Positions 19,810-27,656 of a stretch of 64,000 nucleotides of DNA are shown here, piece after piece (the first letter of the stretch is position 1; each line of letters begins with the position of its first letter). The notes below the pieces were generated by a model that saw only the letters and a program-made list of their open reading frames with translations, was not told the DNA's origin and ran no database searches. Origin of the DNA: Antarcticimicrobium sediminis (GTDB lineage Bacteria; Pseudomonadota; Alphaproteobacteria; Rhodobacterales; Rhodobacteraceae); NCBI RefSeq assembly GCF_004348975.1, contig NZ_SMFP01000008.1, positions 144,080-208,079 on the forward strand, read 5' to 3'. The position numbers and the translations under genes were made by a program.

Positions 19810-19828
19810 TATGTCCGTTTCGGACGTA
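19810..19828. promoter_or_regulatory. Palindrome between petP and ilvE, candidate operator
   Basis: TATGTCCG-TTT-CGGACGTA is an 8-bp inverted repeat with one T-G pair around a 3-bp centre. It lies 45 bp before the ilvE ATG and 111 bp before the petP ATG. Size and position fit a MarR-type operator, but which protein binds it is not shown. Confidence 0.45.
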
Positions 19829-19873
19829 ACAATGCAACAAATAGAAACCACGCAAGAAAATGGAGAGCGTGAC

Positions 19874-20740
19874 ATGTCGGGATATGATGACCGCGACGGC
19901 AAGATCTGGATGGATGGCAAACTGATCGACTGGCGCGAGGCGAACGTCCATATTCTGACCCACGCCCTGCACTATGCCAGCGCCGTCTTCGAGGGCGAGC
20001 GCTGTTACAACGGCAAGATCTTCAAAGGGGTCGAGCATTCCCATCGCCTGCGCAATTCGGCGCAGCTTCTGGATATGGATATCCCGTTTTCGGTCGAAGA
20101 GATCGAGGCGGCGAAATATGCCATGCTCAAGGCCAACGGCTGGACCGATGCCTATGTGCGGGCGGTGGCCTGGCGCGGCGCGGGCGAGGACATGGGCGTT
20201 TCGGCGGCCCGCAACCCGGTGCGTCTGGCGGTGGCCGGTTGGGAATGGGGCAACTACTATGGCGATGCCAAGATGACGGGCGCCAAGCTCGACATCGCGA
20301 AATGGAAACGCCCCAGCCCCGAAACGATCCCGGTGCACGCCAAGGCCGCCGGTCTTTACATGATCTGCACCATGTCGAAACATGCGGCCGAGGCCAAAGG
20401 CTGTTCTGACGCGCTGTTCATGGATTATCGCGGCTATGTGGCCGAATGCACCGGCGCCAACATCTTTTTCGTCAAGGATGGCGAGGTGCACACACCGCTG
20501 CCCGACAGTTTCCTGAACGGGATCACCCGCCAGACCGTGATCGCTCTGCTCAAGGAAAAGGGCATCCGGGTCTATGAGCGTCACATCGAACCCTATGAGT
20601 TGGAAGGCTTCGAGCAATGCTGGCTGACCGGCACCGCCGCCGAGGTCACCGCCGTGGGCCAGATCGGCGATTATACCTTTGAGGTCGGCGCGCTGACCCG
20701 CGACATCTCCGCGAGCTATGAAAAATTGGTGCGGAGCTGA
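19874..20740 (+). CDS. ilvE: Branched-chain amino-acid aminotransferase
   Basis: A 288-residue fold-type IV PLP enzyme interconverting Val/Leu/Ile and their 2-oxo acids. Family blocks are GKIWMDGKLIDWREANVHILTH, HYASAVFEGERCY, ETIPVHAKAAGLYMICTMSK (Schiff-base Lys in VHAKA), DYRGYVAECTGANIFFV and FLNGITRQTVIALL, and near the end WLTGTAAEVTAVGQI. ATG at 19874 is preceded by GGAGAG; the frame is open upstream but the family starts here. Divergent from petP. A motif copy and a strong terminator follow. Confidence 0.95.
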   Translation: MSGYDDRDGKIWMDGKLIDWREANVHILTHALHYASAVFEGERCYNGKIFKGVEHSHRLRNSAQLLDMDIPFSVEEIEAAKYAMLKANGWTDAYVRAVAWRGAGEDMGVSAARNPVRLAVAGWEWGNYYGDAKMTGAKLDIAKWKRPSPETIPVHAKAAGLYMICTMSKHAAEAKGCSDALFMDYRGYVAECTGANIFFVKDGEVHTPLPDSFLNGITRQTVIALLKEKGIRVYERHIEPYELEGFEQCWLTGTAAEVTAVGQIGDYTFEVGALTRDISASYEKLVRS

Positions 20741-20757
20741 TATTCAGCGCGGAATTT

Positions 20758-20780
20758 GAGTATTTTTAACAAGAAGAAGC
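20758..20780 (+). repeat. Dispersed intergenic motif, copy B
   Basis: GAGTATTTTT (20758-20767), then AAC and AAGAAGAAG (20771-20779). It is the plus-strand counterpart of the GAGTATTT...AAGAAG element in copy A. Here it precedes, rather than follows, a hairpin (the ilvE terminator). Confidence 0.5.
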
Positions 20781-20805
20781 AGGGGGGCGGTTTTGCGCCC
20801 CCCTG
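20780..20805. terminator. Strong hairpin terminator between convergent ilvE and the ArgE-like gene
   Basis: A perfect 10-bp stem, CAGGGGGGCG (20780-20789) and CGCCCCCCTG (20796-20805), with loop GTTTTG. Short T-runs occur on both sides, so it could serve both convergent genes. Confidence 0.75.
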
Positions 20806-20828
20806 TCGTTTGCTCTCGGTCGGGAGTG

Positions 20829-22013
20829 TTACGCCTGCCCGTCGTTGCCGAGCAGCGCTGCCGACCGGCCGAGCCGCGCCAGCATGTCCAGACAGGCCTG
20901 CATCTGATCCAGGCTGACGAATTCGTCCGGCTTGTGCGCCTGATCAATCGAGCCCGGCCCACAGACCACCACCGACATGCCGAATTTCTGGAACAACCCG
21001 GCCTCGGTGCCGAACGGCACCACATGCGCCCCGTTCGCCCCGACCAGCCGCGCCACCAGATCGCGCGCCGCGTTCTCCTCCATCGGGATCAGCCCGGCGA
21101 CCTCGCCGATCACCTCGGTTTCGATCCATGCCTCTTCGCTGACCGCGCGCATCGCCGGCAGCAGTTCATGATCGACATAGGCCGCCACCGCCTCTTTGAT
21201 GAAATCCACGTCGCTGTCCTGAACCGGGCGCATTTCCCAGTCGATCTCGGCCTTGCCGGCGATCACGTTATGGGCCACCCCGCCCGCGATTCGTCCGACG
21301 TTCAGCGTGGTCCAGGGCGGATCGAACCGGCTGGGATCGGGGGCGCGCAGCATCAGCGCCTGGCGCAGCTCGATCAGCCGGGTGACATAGCGCGCCGCAT
21401 ATTCCGCCGCGTTCACCCCGCGTTCAGGTGACGAGCCGTGCCCCTCGAGCCCGGAAAACCGCACGGTATATTCGCAACAGCCCTTGTGCCCTTCGATCAC
21501 CTGCATCGAGGTCGGCTCGCCGATGATGGCCATCGCCGGGCGCAGCCCGCGCCGCTCCAACTCGGGCACCAAGGCGCGGGCACCAAGGCAGCCGACCTCT
21601 TCGTCATAGGTGAAGGCGAAATGCACCGGGCGGCGCAGATTTGCCTGTGCAAAGTCCTGCGCCATCACCGTGGCGGCGGCGATGAACCCCTTCATGTCGC
21701 AACTGCCACGCCCGTACAGCAGCCCGTCGGTTTCGCGCAGGGTGAAGGGATCGCTGCTCCAGTCCTGATCCGCCACCGGCACCACGTCGGTATGCCCTGA
21801 CAGCACGATGCCACCGGGCACGTCCGGCCCGATACTGGCGAAAAGATTGGCCTTTTTCCCGGTTCGGTCGCTGAACAGCTCGACCCGCGCGCCACAGGCC
21901 TCCAGCCGCTGCGCCAATTCGGCGATCAACGCCAGATTGCTGTCCGCCGAAACGGTCGGATAGGCGATCAGACGCTCCAGCAGCGCCACGCTTTCGGCCA
22001 GTCGCGCGCTCAT
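20829..22013 (-). CDS. ArgE/M20-family deacetylase (acetylornithine deacetylase-like)
   Basis: A 394-residue M20 metallohydrolase resembling N-acetylornithine deacetylase. The zinc-binding blocks are [29 protein letters not shown] and FAFTYDEEVGCLGA (catalytic Glu pair), with IGEPTSMQVIEGHKG, SGLEGHGSSPERGVNAAEYAAR and a C-terminal GTEAGLFQKFGM...GPGSIDQAHKPDE. ATG at 22013 overlaps the stop of the upstream DoeA-like hydrolase (ATGA). That coupling suggests it may deacetylate the product of the hydrolase, for example an N-acetyl diamino acid, instead of serving arginine synthesis. The family is secure; the substrate is inference. Confidence 0.87.
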   Translation of the reverse strand: MSARLAESVALLERLIAYPTVSADSNLALIAELAQRLEACGARVELFSDRTGKKANLFASIGPDVPGGIVLSGHTDVVPVADQDWSSDPFTLRETDGLLYGRGSCDMKGFIAAATVMAQDFAQANLRRPVHFAFTYDEEVGCLGARALVPELERRGLRPAMAIIGEPTSMQVIEGHKGCCEYTVRFSGLEGHGSSPERGVNAAEYAARYVTRLIELRQALMLRAPDPSRFDPPWTTLNVGRIAGGVAHNVIAGKAEIDWEMRPVQDSDVDFIKEAVAAYVDHELLPAMRAVSEEAWIETEVIGEVAGLIPMEENAARDLVARLVGANGAHVVPFGTEAGLFQKFGMSVVVCGPGSIDQAHKPDEFVSLDQMQACLDMLARLGRSAALLGNDGQA

Positions 22014-23194
22014 GGTTTGACGAACATCTTTCTGGGGCGGTTGCAAAAGGTCTCGGCCGCGCCCTCGTCGCGGATCAGGATGCTTTCGGTGATCTCAAGC
22101 CCCCAGTCGAACATCCACAGCCCCGGCATGAAATGAAAGGTCATGCCCGGTTCCAGCACGGTTTCATCCTCCGGACGCAGCGAAATCGTCCGCTCGCCCC
22201 AGTCGGGCGGATAGCTCAGCCCGATAGGATAGCCACAGCGCGCACTGCGCTCGATCCCGGCGCGCTCCAGCGGTTCGGCCAGCGCATTGGCGATGTCACA
22301 GGCGCGGTTGCCCGGCCGCGCGGCCTCTAACCCGGCTTCCAGCCCTTCGATCAGCGCCGCCTCGGCCCGCAACAGGAAATCCGGTGGCGTGCCAAGGAAG
22401 ATCGTGCGGCAAAACGGCGTGTGATAGCGTCGATAGCAGCCGGAAACCTCGAAGAAGGTGGCATGCCCGGTTTCGAACGGGCGACCGTCCCATGTCAGGT
22501 GCGGCGCGGCGGCGTCCGGCCCCGAGGGCAACAGCGGCACGATCGCCGGGTAATCGCCCCAGGCCCCCTCGACGCCGCGAATCGCATCGCGAAAGATTTC
22601 CGCCACCACCTCGTTCTTCGGCGCGCCGGGCTCGACCCGTTCCAACAGCCCGTCGATGATCTTTTCCGAAATCTGCGCCGATTTGCGCATGAAGGCGATT
22701 TCGGGCGCCGATTTCACCGCGCGCTGCCAGTTCACCAGCGCGGTCGCATCGACCCAGAACACCTGCGACAGCGTCGACGAGAGGGTCTCGAACGCCTTGG
22801 CCGAGAAATAGTAATTGTCCATCTCGACGCCGATCCGGGCCTGCTCCAACCCCAGCCCGGCCAATCGCGCCGACAGATCCTGCATCGGGTGGCGTTCCGT
22901 TGATTGCACGTAATTGTCGGCATAGCTCCAGATCCGGTCTTCCGCCATCCAGACGGTGCGCAGCGCGCCATTTGCGTCCTGATTGCGGCCCCACCAGATC
23001 GGATCGGCATCCGGCAGGATGATCACGCCCTGATGCACATAAAACGACCAGCCGTCATATCCGGTCAGCCAAGCCTGATTCGACGGATCGGTGACAAACA
23101 ACGCATCCAGACCCCGTTCGGTCATCTCATGACGGGTCAGATCCAGACGGCGCTGGTATTCGGAAAGGGAAAACGGCAGGTCATTCGCAGTCAT
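22010..23194 (-). CDS. M24-family hydrolase resembling ectoine hydrolase DoeA/EutD
   Basis: A 394-residue creatinase/aminopeptidase-P-fold protein. The blocks TDPSNQAWLTGYDGWSFYVH, IWWGRNQDANGALRTVWM, YVQSTERHPMQDL, VEMDNYYFSAKAFE, YPIGLSYPPDWGERTISLRP and FHFMPGLWMFDWGLEITES match what I remember of EutD/DoeA, which opens the ectoine ring to N-acetyl-diaminobutyrate. The usual M24 metal-binding Asp region reads FFEVSGCYRRYHTPFCR, so canonical metal ligands are changed, as I recall for DoeA. ATG at 23194 fits the family start. Coupled to an ArgE-like deacetylase and divergent from a Pot-type importer. No other ectoine gene is seen here, so the true substrate is open. Confidence 0.8.
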   Translation of the reverse strand: MTANDLPFSLSEYQRRLDLTRHEMTERGLDALFVTDPSNQAWLTGYDGWSFYVHQGVIILPDADPIWWGRNQDANGALRTVWMAEDRIWSYADNYVQSTERHPMQDLSARLAGLGLEQARIGVEMDNYYFSAKAFETLSSTLSQVFWVDATALVNWQRAVKSAPEIAFMRKSAQISEKIIDGLLERVEPGAPKNEVVAEIFRDAIRGVEGAWGDYPAIVPLLPSGPDAAAPHLTWDGRPFETGHATFFEVSGCYRRYHTPFCRTIFLGTPPDFLLRAEAALIEGLEAGLEAARPGNRACDIANALAEPLERAGIERSARCGYPIGLSYPPDWGERTISLRPEDETVLEPGMTFHFMPGLWMFDWGLEITESILIRDEGAAETFCNRPRKMFVKP

Positions 23195-23498
23195 TTCGCG
23201 CCTCGTTAAACAGACAGGGAGTCGGCCCATAAGGGCACAAGCTACGGCCCGGACAAATAACTTTCTCACCTAATGCAGAGCGCGCGAAACGCCCTCTGCA
23301 ACTGCCTAATTAAGCGGCGTCGCATCATGTTGTGGCGTGGAATATTTCAACCACTATAGAGCCTGTTGTGGGAGCCGGAGAATAAAACCGAATTGGCCAT
23401 TTTTAGTAAACGGGTTGCACAACGGGCGCTAACAGGGTTTATTTCATTATAGAAAGCGGCGCAGATCGCGAACTTAACGATTACACGGGGAGCCACCT
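23195..23498. promoter_or_regulatory. 304-bp divergent control region of the hydrolase and importer operons
   Basis: No gene is visible. It is more AT-rich than its surroundings towards the importer side. It contains an inverted repeat TGCAGAG (23274-23280) / CTCTGCA (23294-23300) with a 13-bp spacer, and a looser GTGG...CCAC pair near 23337-23354. GGGGAG about 10 bases before the TTG start at 23499 serves the importer ATPase. The repeats are candidate binding sites for a regulator not encoded in the window. Confidence 0.45.
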
Positions 23499-24599
23499 TT
23501 GGCCGATACATCAAGCAACGATGCGTTCGTCGAATTCGAACGTGTGCAGAAAAGCTATGATGGCGAAATTCTAGTCGTCAAAGATCTCAACCTGCAAATA
23601 CCGAAGGGCGAGTTTCTGACAATGCTTGGCCCCTCGGGCTCTGGCAAGACCACCTGCCTGATGATGCTGGCCGGGTTCGAAACCGCCACCCATGGCGAAA
23701 TCAAACTCGATGGTCGGCCAATCAATAACATCCCACCGCACAAACGCGGCATTGGCATGGTGTTCCAGAACTACGCCCTGTTCCCGCATATGACGATCAA
23801 CGAAAACCTGAGCTTTCCGCTCGAGGTGCGCAAGATCGGCAAGTCCGACCGCGAGGCCAAGGTCAAGCGTGCGCTCGACATGGTCGAGATGGGCGATTTC
23901 GGCGGTCGGCGTCCGGCACAGCTTTCGGGCGGTCAGCAACAGCGGATCGCGCTGGCCCGGGCGCTTGTGTTCGAACCCGAGTTGGTGTTGATGGATGAAC
24001 CGCTGGGCGCGCTCGACAAGCAGCTGCGCGAAAAGATGCAGTTCGAGATCACCGACCTGGCGCACCGTCTGGGCATCACCGTGGTCTATGTGACCCACGA
24101 CCAGACCGAGGCCTTGACCATGTCCGACCGCGTCGCCGTGTTCGATGATGGTCGCATCCAGCAGATCGCACCGCCGGATGAGCTTTACGAGAGCCCGCAG
24201 AACAGTTTCGTCGCCCAGTTTATCGGCGAGAACAATACGCTTGAAGGCACCGTGAAGGAACTGAGCGAAGGGCTGGCCCTGGTCCAGCTCGACGATGGCG
24301 AGATGGTTGATTGCATGCCCGTCAACGTGTCCAAAGTGGGCGAGCGTACCAAGGTGTCGATCCGCCCCGAACGGGTCGAATTCCAGAAAGAGCGTCTGAA
24401 AGAAGGCGCGCATATGCTCAAGGCGACGGTCAAGGAGTTCATCTATATGGGCGACGTGTTCCGCACCCGCCTCAGCGTCGCCGGCAATGATGATTTCATC
24501 ATCAAGTCGCGCAACGCCCCGGATCAGGTTCGCTTGAAACCGGGACAACAGATCGAGATCGGCTGGCTTCACGAAGATTGCCGGGCGCTCGACGCTTAA
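23499..24599 (+). CDS. Spermidine/putrescine-type ABC importer, ATP-binding protein (PotA-like)
   Basis: A 366-residue ATPase on the cytoplasmic face of the importer. Walker A is GPSGSGKTT (about 44-52), Q-loop QNYALFPHMT, signature LSGGQQQRIALARAL, Walker B ELVLMDEPLGALD and the switch His in VYVTHDQTEALTMSD. A C-terminal TOBE-type regulatory domain (from about 240) includes VSIRPERVEF. The start is TTG at 23499, preceded by GGGGAG; no better ATG exists in frame. First of four importer genes reading right, divergent from the DoeA-like hydrolase. Confidence 0.92.
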   Translation: MADTSSNDAFVEFERVQKSYDGEILVVKDLNLQIPKGEFLTMLGPSGSGKTTCLMMLAGFETATHGEIKLDGRPINNIPPHKRGIGMVFQNYALFPHMTINENLSFPLEVRKIGKSDREAKVKRALDMVEMGDFGGRRPAQLSGGQQQRIALARALVFEPELVLMDEPLGALDKQLREKMQFEITDLAHRLGITVVYVTHDQTEALTMSDRVAVFDDGRIQQIAPPDELYESPQNSFVAQFIGENNTLEGTVKELSEGLALVQLDDGEMVDCMPVNVSKVGERTKVSIRPERVEFQKERLKEGAHMLKATVKEFIYMGDVFRTRLSVAGNDDFIIKSRNAPDQVRLKPGQQIEIGWLHEDCRALDA

Positions 24600-24616
24600 G
24601 GCACGAATGTGCCGCA

Positions 24617-24637
24617 ACCCCGGCGACCAGACCGGGG
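24617..24637 (+). other. Hairpin between importer ATPase and binding-protein genes
   Basis: ACCCCGG (24617-24623) pairs with CCGGGG (24632-24637) around an 8-base loop and has no T-run. Such intra-operon hairpins often tune or protect mRNA segments around highly expressed binding-protein genes. Confidence 0.4.
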
Positions 24638-24691
24638 GTGTTCAAGAAAACGCGACCCTAAATCGCGATAACCACAAGGAGAGTCTGACAT

Positions 24692-25798
24692 ATGAAAACC
24701 AAATTTATTGCTGCACTTGCTGCCAGTACCGCCCTGCTCGCCCCGATGGCGATGGCCGAAGACATGGCAACTGACATGACCCTGGTCAGCTGGGGCGGCG
24801 CATATCAAAAGTCTCAGGTCAACGCCTATGCCGTGCCCTATATGGACATGCACCCCGACGTTAAGGTGGTCTGGGACGAAAGCTCGAACGAGGCCGTGGC
24901 CAAGCTGCGCGCCATGAACGAGGCCGGCAATGTCACCTGGGATCTGGTCGACGTGGTCGCCTCCGACGCCATCCGTCTGTGCGACGAAGGTCTGGCGATG
25001 GAAATCGACCCGGACACCGATCTGGCCGCTGCGCCCGACGGCACCTCGGCTGCGGATGATTTCGGCGACCTGCTGGTCTCCGACTGCTTCATCCCGCAGA
25101 TCGTCTATTCCACCACGTTTGGCTATCGCACCGATCTGGTGGGCGACACCCCGCCGACCAAGATCTGCGACGTGTTCGACCTCGAAGCCTATCCGGGCAA
25201 GCGCGCGCTGGAAAAGCGTCCGATCAACAACATGGAATGGGCGCTGCTCTGTGACGGCGTTGCCAAGGACGAGGTCTATGACGTGCTGGCCACGCCGGAA
25301 GGTCAGGAAAAGGCCCTGGCCAAGCTGGACACCATCAAGGACAGCGTCATCTGGTGGTCTGCCGGTGCTGACACGCCGCAGCTGCTCGCCGATGGCGAGG
25401 TAGTGATGGGCTCGACCTATAACGGGCGCCTGTTCTCGGTGATCGTCGAGCAGAAACAACCGGTCGCCATGCTGTGGGACGCACAGGTGTTCGATCTGGA
25501 CGGCTGGATCATCCCCGCCGGTCTGCCTGCGGACCGTCTGGCCCGGGTGAAGGATTTCGTGATGTTCGCCACCGACACCCAGCGTCTGGCAGATCAGGCC
25601 AAGTACATCTCCTATGGTCCGGCCCGTGACTCCTCGGCACCGCTGGTTGGCAAACATGCCGATCTGGGTATCGACATGGCGCCGCATATGCCGACCGACC
25701 CCAACAACGCCACGAACACGTTCCTTTATAACTACGAGTTCTGGGCTGACTATCGTGACGACATCGACGCCAAGTTCCAGGCGTGGCTGGCCAAATAA
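24692..25798 (+). CDS. Spermidine/putrescine-type ABC importer, periplasmic binding protein (PotD/PotF-like)
   Basis: A 368-residue secreted binding protein. Residues 1-22 (MKTKFIAALAASTALLAPMA...) form a Sec signal, cleaved near AMAED. The mature protein opens MTLVSWGGAYQKSQ, typical of this extracellular solute-binding class, with VWDESSNEAVAKLRAM, WDLVDVVASDAIRLCDEGLA, FGYRTDLVG and GEVVMGSTYNGRLF. Several cysteines (LCDEGLA, VSDCFIP, TKICDVF, LLCDGVA) could form disulfides. The ligand is not evident; the neighbours suggest an N-acyl diamino acid or related nitrogen compound. GGAG upstream of the ATG. Confidence 0.9.
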   Translation: MKTKFIAALAASTALLAPMAMAEDMATDMTLVSWGGAYQKSQVNAYAVPYMDMHPDVKVVWDESSNEAVAKLRAMNEAGNVTWDLVDVVASDAIRLCDEGLAMEIDPDTDLAAAPDGTSAADDFGDLLVSDCFIPQIVYSTTFGYRTDLVGDTPPTKICDVFDLEAYPGKRALEKRPINNMEWALLCDGVAKDEVYDVLATPEGQEKALAKLDTIKDSVIWWSAGADTPQLLADGEVVMGSTYNGRLFSVIVEQKQPVAMLWDAQVFDLDGWIIPAGLPADRLARVKDFVMFATDTQRLADQAKYISYGPARDSSAPLVGKHADLGIDMAPHMPTDPNNATNTFLYNYEFWADYRDDIDAKFQAWLAK

Positions 25799-25822
25799 GG
25801 CCCCGTTGCAACGATTGATGGG

Positions 25823-25843
25823 TGGGCCCGGTCACCGGGCCCA
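25823..25843 (+). other. Strong hairpin after the binding-protein gene
   Basis: TGGGCCCGG (25823-25831) pairs perfectly with CCGGGCCCA (25835-25843) around TCA. No T-run follows, so it is more likely an mRNA-stabilising or attenuating structure that raises binding protein over permease than a full terminator. Confidence 0.5.
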
Positions 25844-25984
25844 TCCCCCGCCCTGCCGGGGTGGCACGCCGAAAGGCGATGACGCCGATCCGCGCAGGAC
25901 AAACGCCCCGACCACCATATCCGGGGCAGGGAACTTGAACGCCGCGCGGCCGACAGCGTCATCAACGTGGCGGAGGGCACAGAC

Positions 25985-27580
25985 ATGAGCGATCTCAAGA
26001 GCACCGGTCCACAGGCGGCCGCCGCACCCCCCCCCGCAGGCGAACCGGGCGGCCCGGTTCTGGCCGCTGACGGTACGCCGCTCAAACGCAGCCTCAACCG
26101 CGCCCTCAGACGGCAGAAGTTACGCGCATTGATGCTGATCGCGCCGCTGCTGCTGTTTGTGCTGCTGACCTTTATCGCGCCGATCGCCGACATGTTGTTC
26201 CGCTCGGTCGAGAACCAGATCGTCTCTGAAACGCTGCCTGAAACTGTCGTGGTGCTGCACAGCTGGGATAGCGAGAGCGGCGAAGCGCCCGCCGAACCGG
26301 TGTTTGACGCCTTCTATGTCGATCTGTTCCTCGCGCAGGAACAAAAACTGCACACCCGGCTCGGCTCCCGCCTGAACTATGAAAAGACCGGCATGTCCTC
26401 GCTGTTCCGCAAATCGGGACGCCGCGTGGGCAAGTTCGACACCGATATCTATACTGATCAGCTCATCGCGCTGGACCCAAGCTGGAAAGACCCGGCCACA
26501 TGGGTCGCGATGATGGCGGACAGCGGCGACCGCGCCGCGCTGCCCTTCACCGCCCGGACCTGGGATCGCTGGGTCGCCTATCTTGCGACCGAAGGCGACG
26601 ACCCCGCCAAGACCAAGATCGAGGATGTCCTCTTTACCACCCTCTATCTCGATCTGCGCGCAACCAATGGCAGCGGTGCCAGCGACGCCCGCATCACCCA
26701 GGCGGCGCAGGCCGCCGCCGGGTTCGAAACCGTCAGCCTGCGCGATCAATTCGCCGATGCCGACAAGAACTGGATGGACCCGGAGGTCTGGGGCACGATC
26801 AAGGCGTTCTCGCCGCGCTATACCCCCGGCTATTTCCTCAATTCCGTGGATATGCAGAAAACCCCGCATGGCATCGAAACCCGGCCCGAGAACCAGCAGA
26901 TCTATATGATGCTGTTCAAGCGGACCATCTTCATGTCGCTGGTGATTACGCTGTCCTGCGTGATGCTGGGCTATCCGGTGGCGTGGATTCTGGCCAACCT
27001 GCCGACGCGCACCGCCAACCTGTTGATGATCCTTGTGCTGCTGCCGTTCTGGACCTCGCTCTTGGTACGGACCTCGGCGTGGAAGGTGATGCTGCAACAG
27101 CAGGGCGTGATCAACGACACGCTGGTCTGGCTGGGGATCGTCGACGATGCCGACCGGCTGGTGATGATCAACAACCAGTTCGGCACTATCGTGGCGATGA
27201 CACATATCCTGCTGCCGTTCATGATCCTGCCGCTGTATTCGGTGATGCAGACGATCCAGCCAACCTATCTGCGCGCGGCGAAATCGCTGGGCGCGACCAA
27301 TTGGACGGCGTTCTGGCGGGTCTATTTCCCGCAAAGCGTGCCGGGGATTGGCGCGGGCTCGATCCTCGTCTTCATCCTGTCGATCGGCTATTACATCACC
27401 CCCGAGATCGTTGGCGGCACCACCGGGACATTCATCTCGAACCGGATCGCCTATCACATCTCGTCCTCGCTCAACTGGGGGCTTGGCGCCGCGCTTGGCG
27501 CGATCCTGCTCGCCGCCGTGATGCTGCTGTACTGGGCCTATGACAAGGTCGTCGGCATCGACAACGTGAAGCTGGGATAG
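25985..27580 (+). CDS. ABC importer permease, PotB-like, with large extracytoplasmic insert
   Basis: A 531-residue inner-membrane permease, well above the usual size for PotB-type subunits. After a charged cytoplasmic lead (1-48), TM1 is LMLIAPLLLFVLLTFIAPIA (about 49-68). Then about 235 mostly hydrophilic residues (about 75-310) come before the MetI-like domain, which starts with RTIFMSLVITLSCVMLGYPV. The coupling (EAA) loop is AAKSLGATNWTAFWRVYFPQ. ATG at 25985 is preceded by GGAGG; an upstream GTG at 25967 is less likely. The insert shows no known domain to me and may contact the binding protein or ligand. Confidence 0.88.
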   Translation: MSDLKSTGPQAAAAPPPAGEPGGPVLAADGTPLKRSLNRALRRQKLRALMLIAPLLLFVLLTFIAPIADMLFRSVENQIVSETLPETVVVLHSWDSESGEAPAEPVFDAFYVDLFLAQEQKLHTRLGSRLNYEKTGMSSLFRKSGRRVGKFDTDIYTDQLIALDPSWKDPATWVAMMADSGDRAALPFTARTWDRWVAYLATEGDDPAKTKIEDVLFTTLYLDLRATNGSGASDARITQAAQAAAGFETVSLRDQFADADKNWMDPEVWGTIKAFSPRYTPGYFLNSVDMQKTPHGIETRPENQQIYMMLFKRTIFMSLVITLSCVMLGYPVAWILANLPTRTANLLMILVLLPFWTSLLVRTSAWKVMLQQQGVINDTLVWLGIVDDADRLVMINNQFGTIVAMTHILLPFMILPLYSVMQTIQPTYLRAAKSLGATNWTAFWRVYFPQSVPGIGAGSILVFILSIGYYITPEIVGGTTGTFISNRIAYHISSSLNWGLGAALGAILLAAVMLLYWAYDKVVGIDNVKLG

Positions 27581-27656
27581 GGCCATGAACACCGCGAAAC
27601 ATAACCGTCCTCGCCCCGCCGTATCGATCGGCACCTTTGGAAAGGGAGACTGAGAC

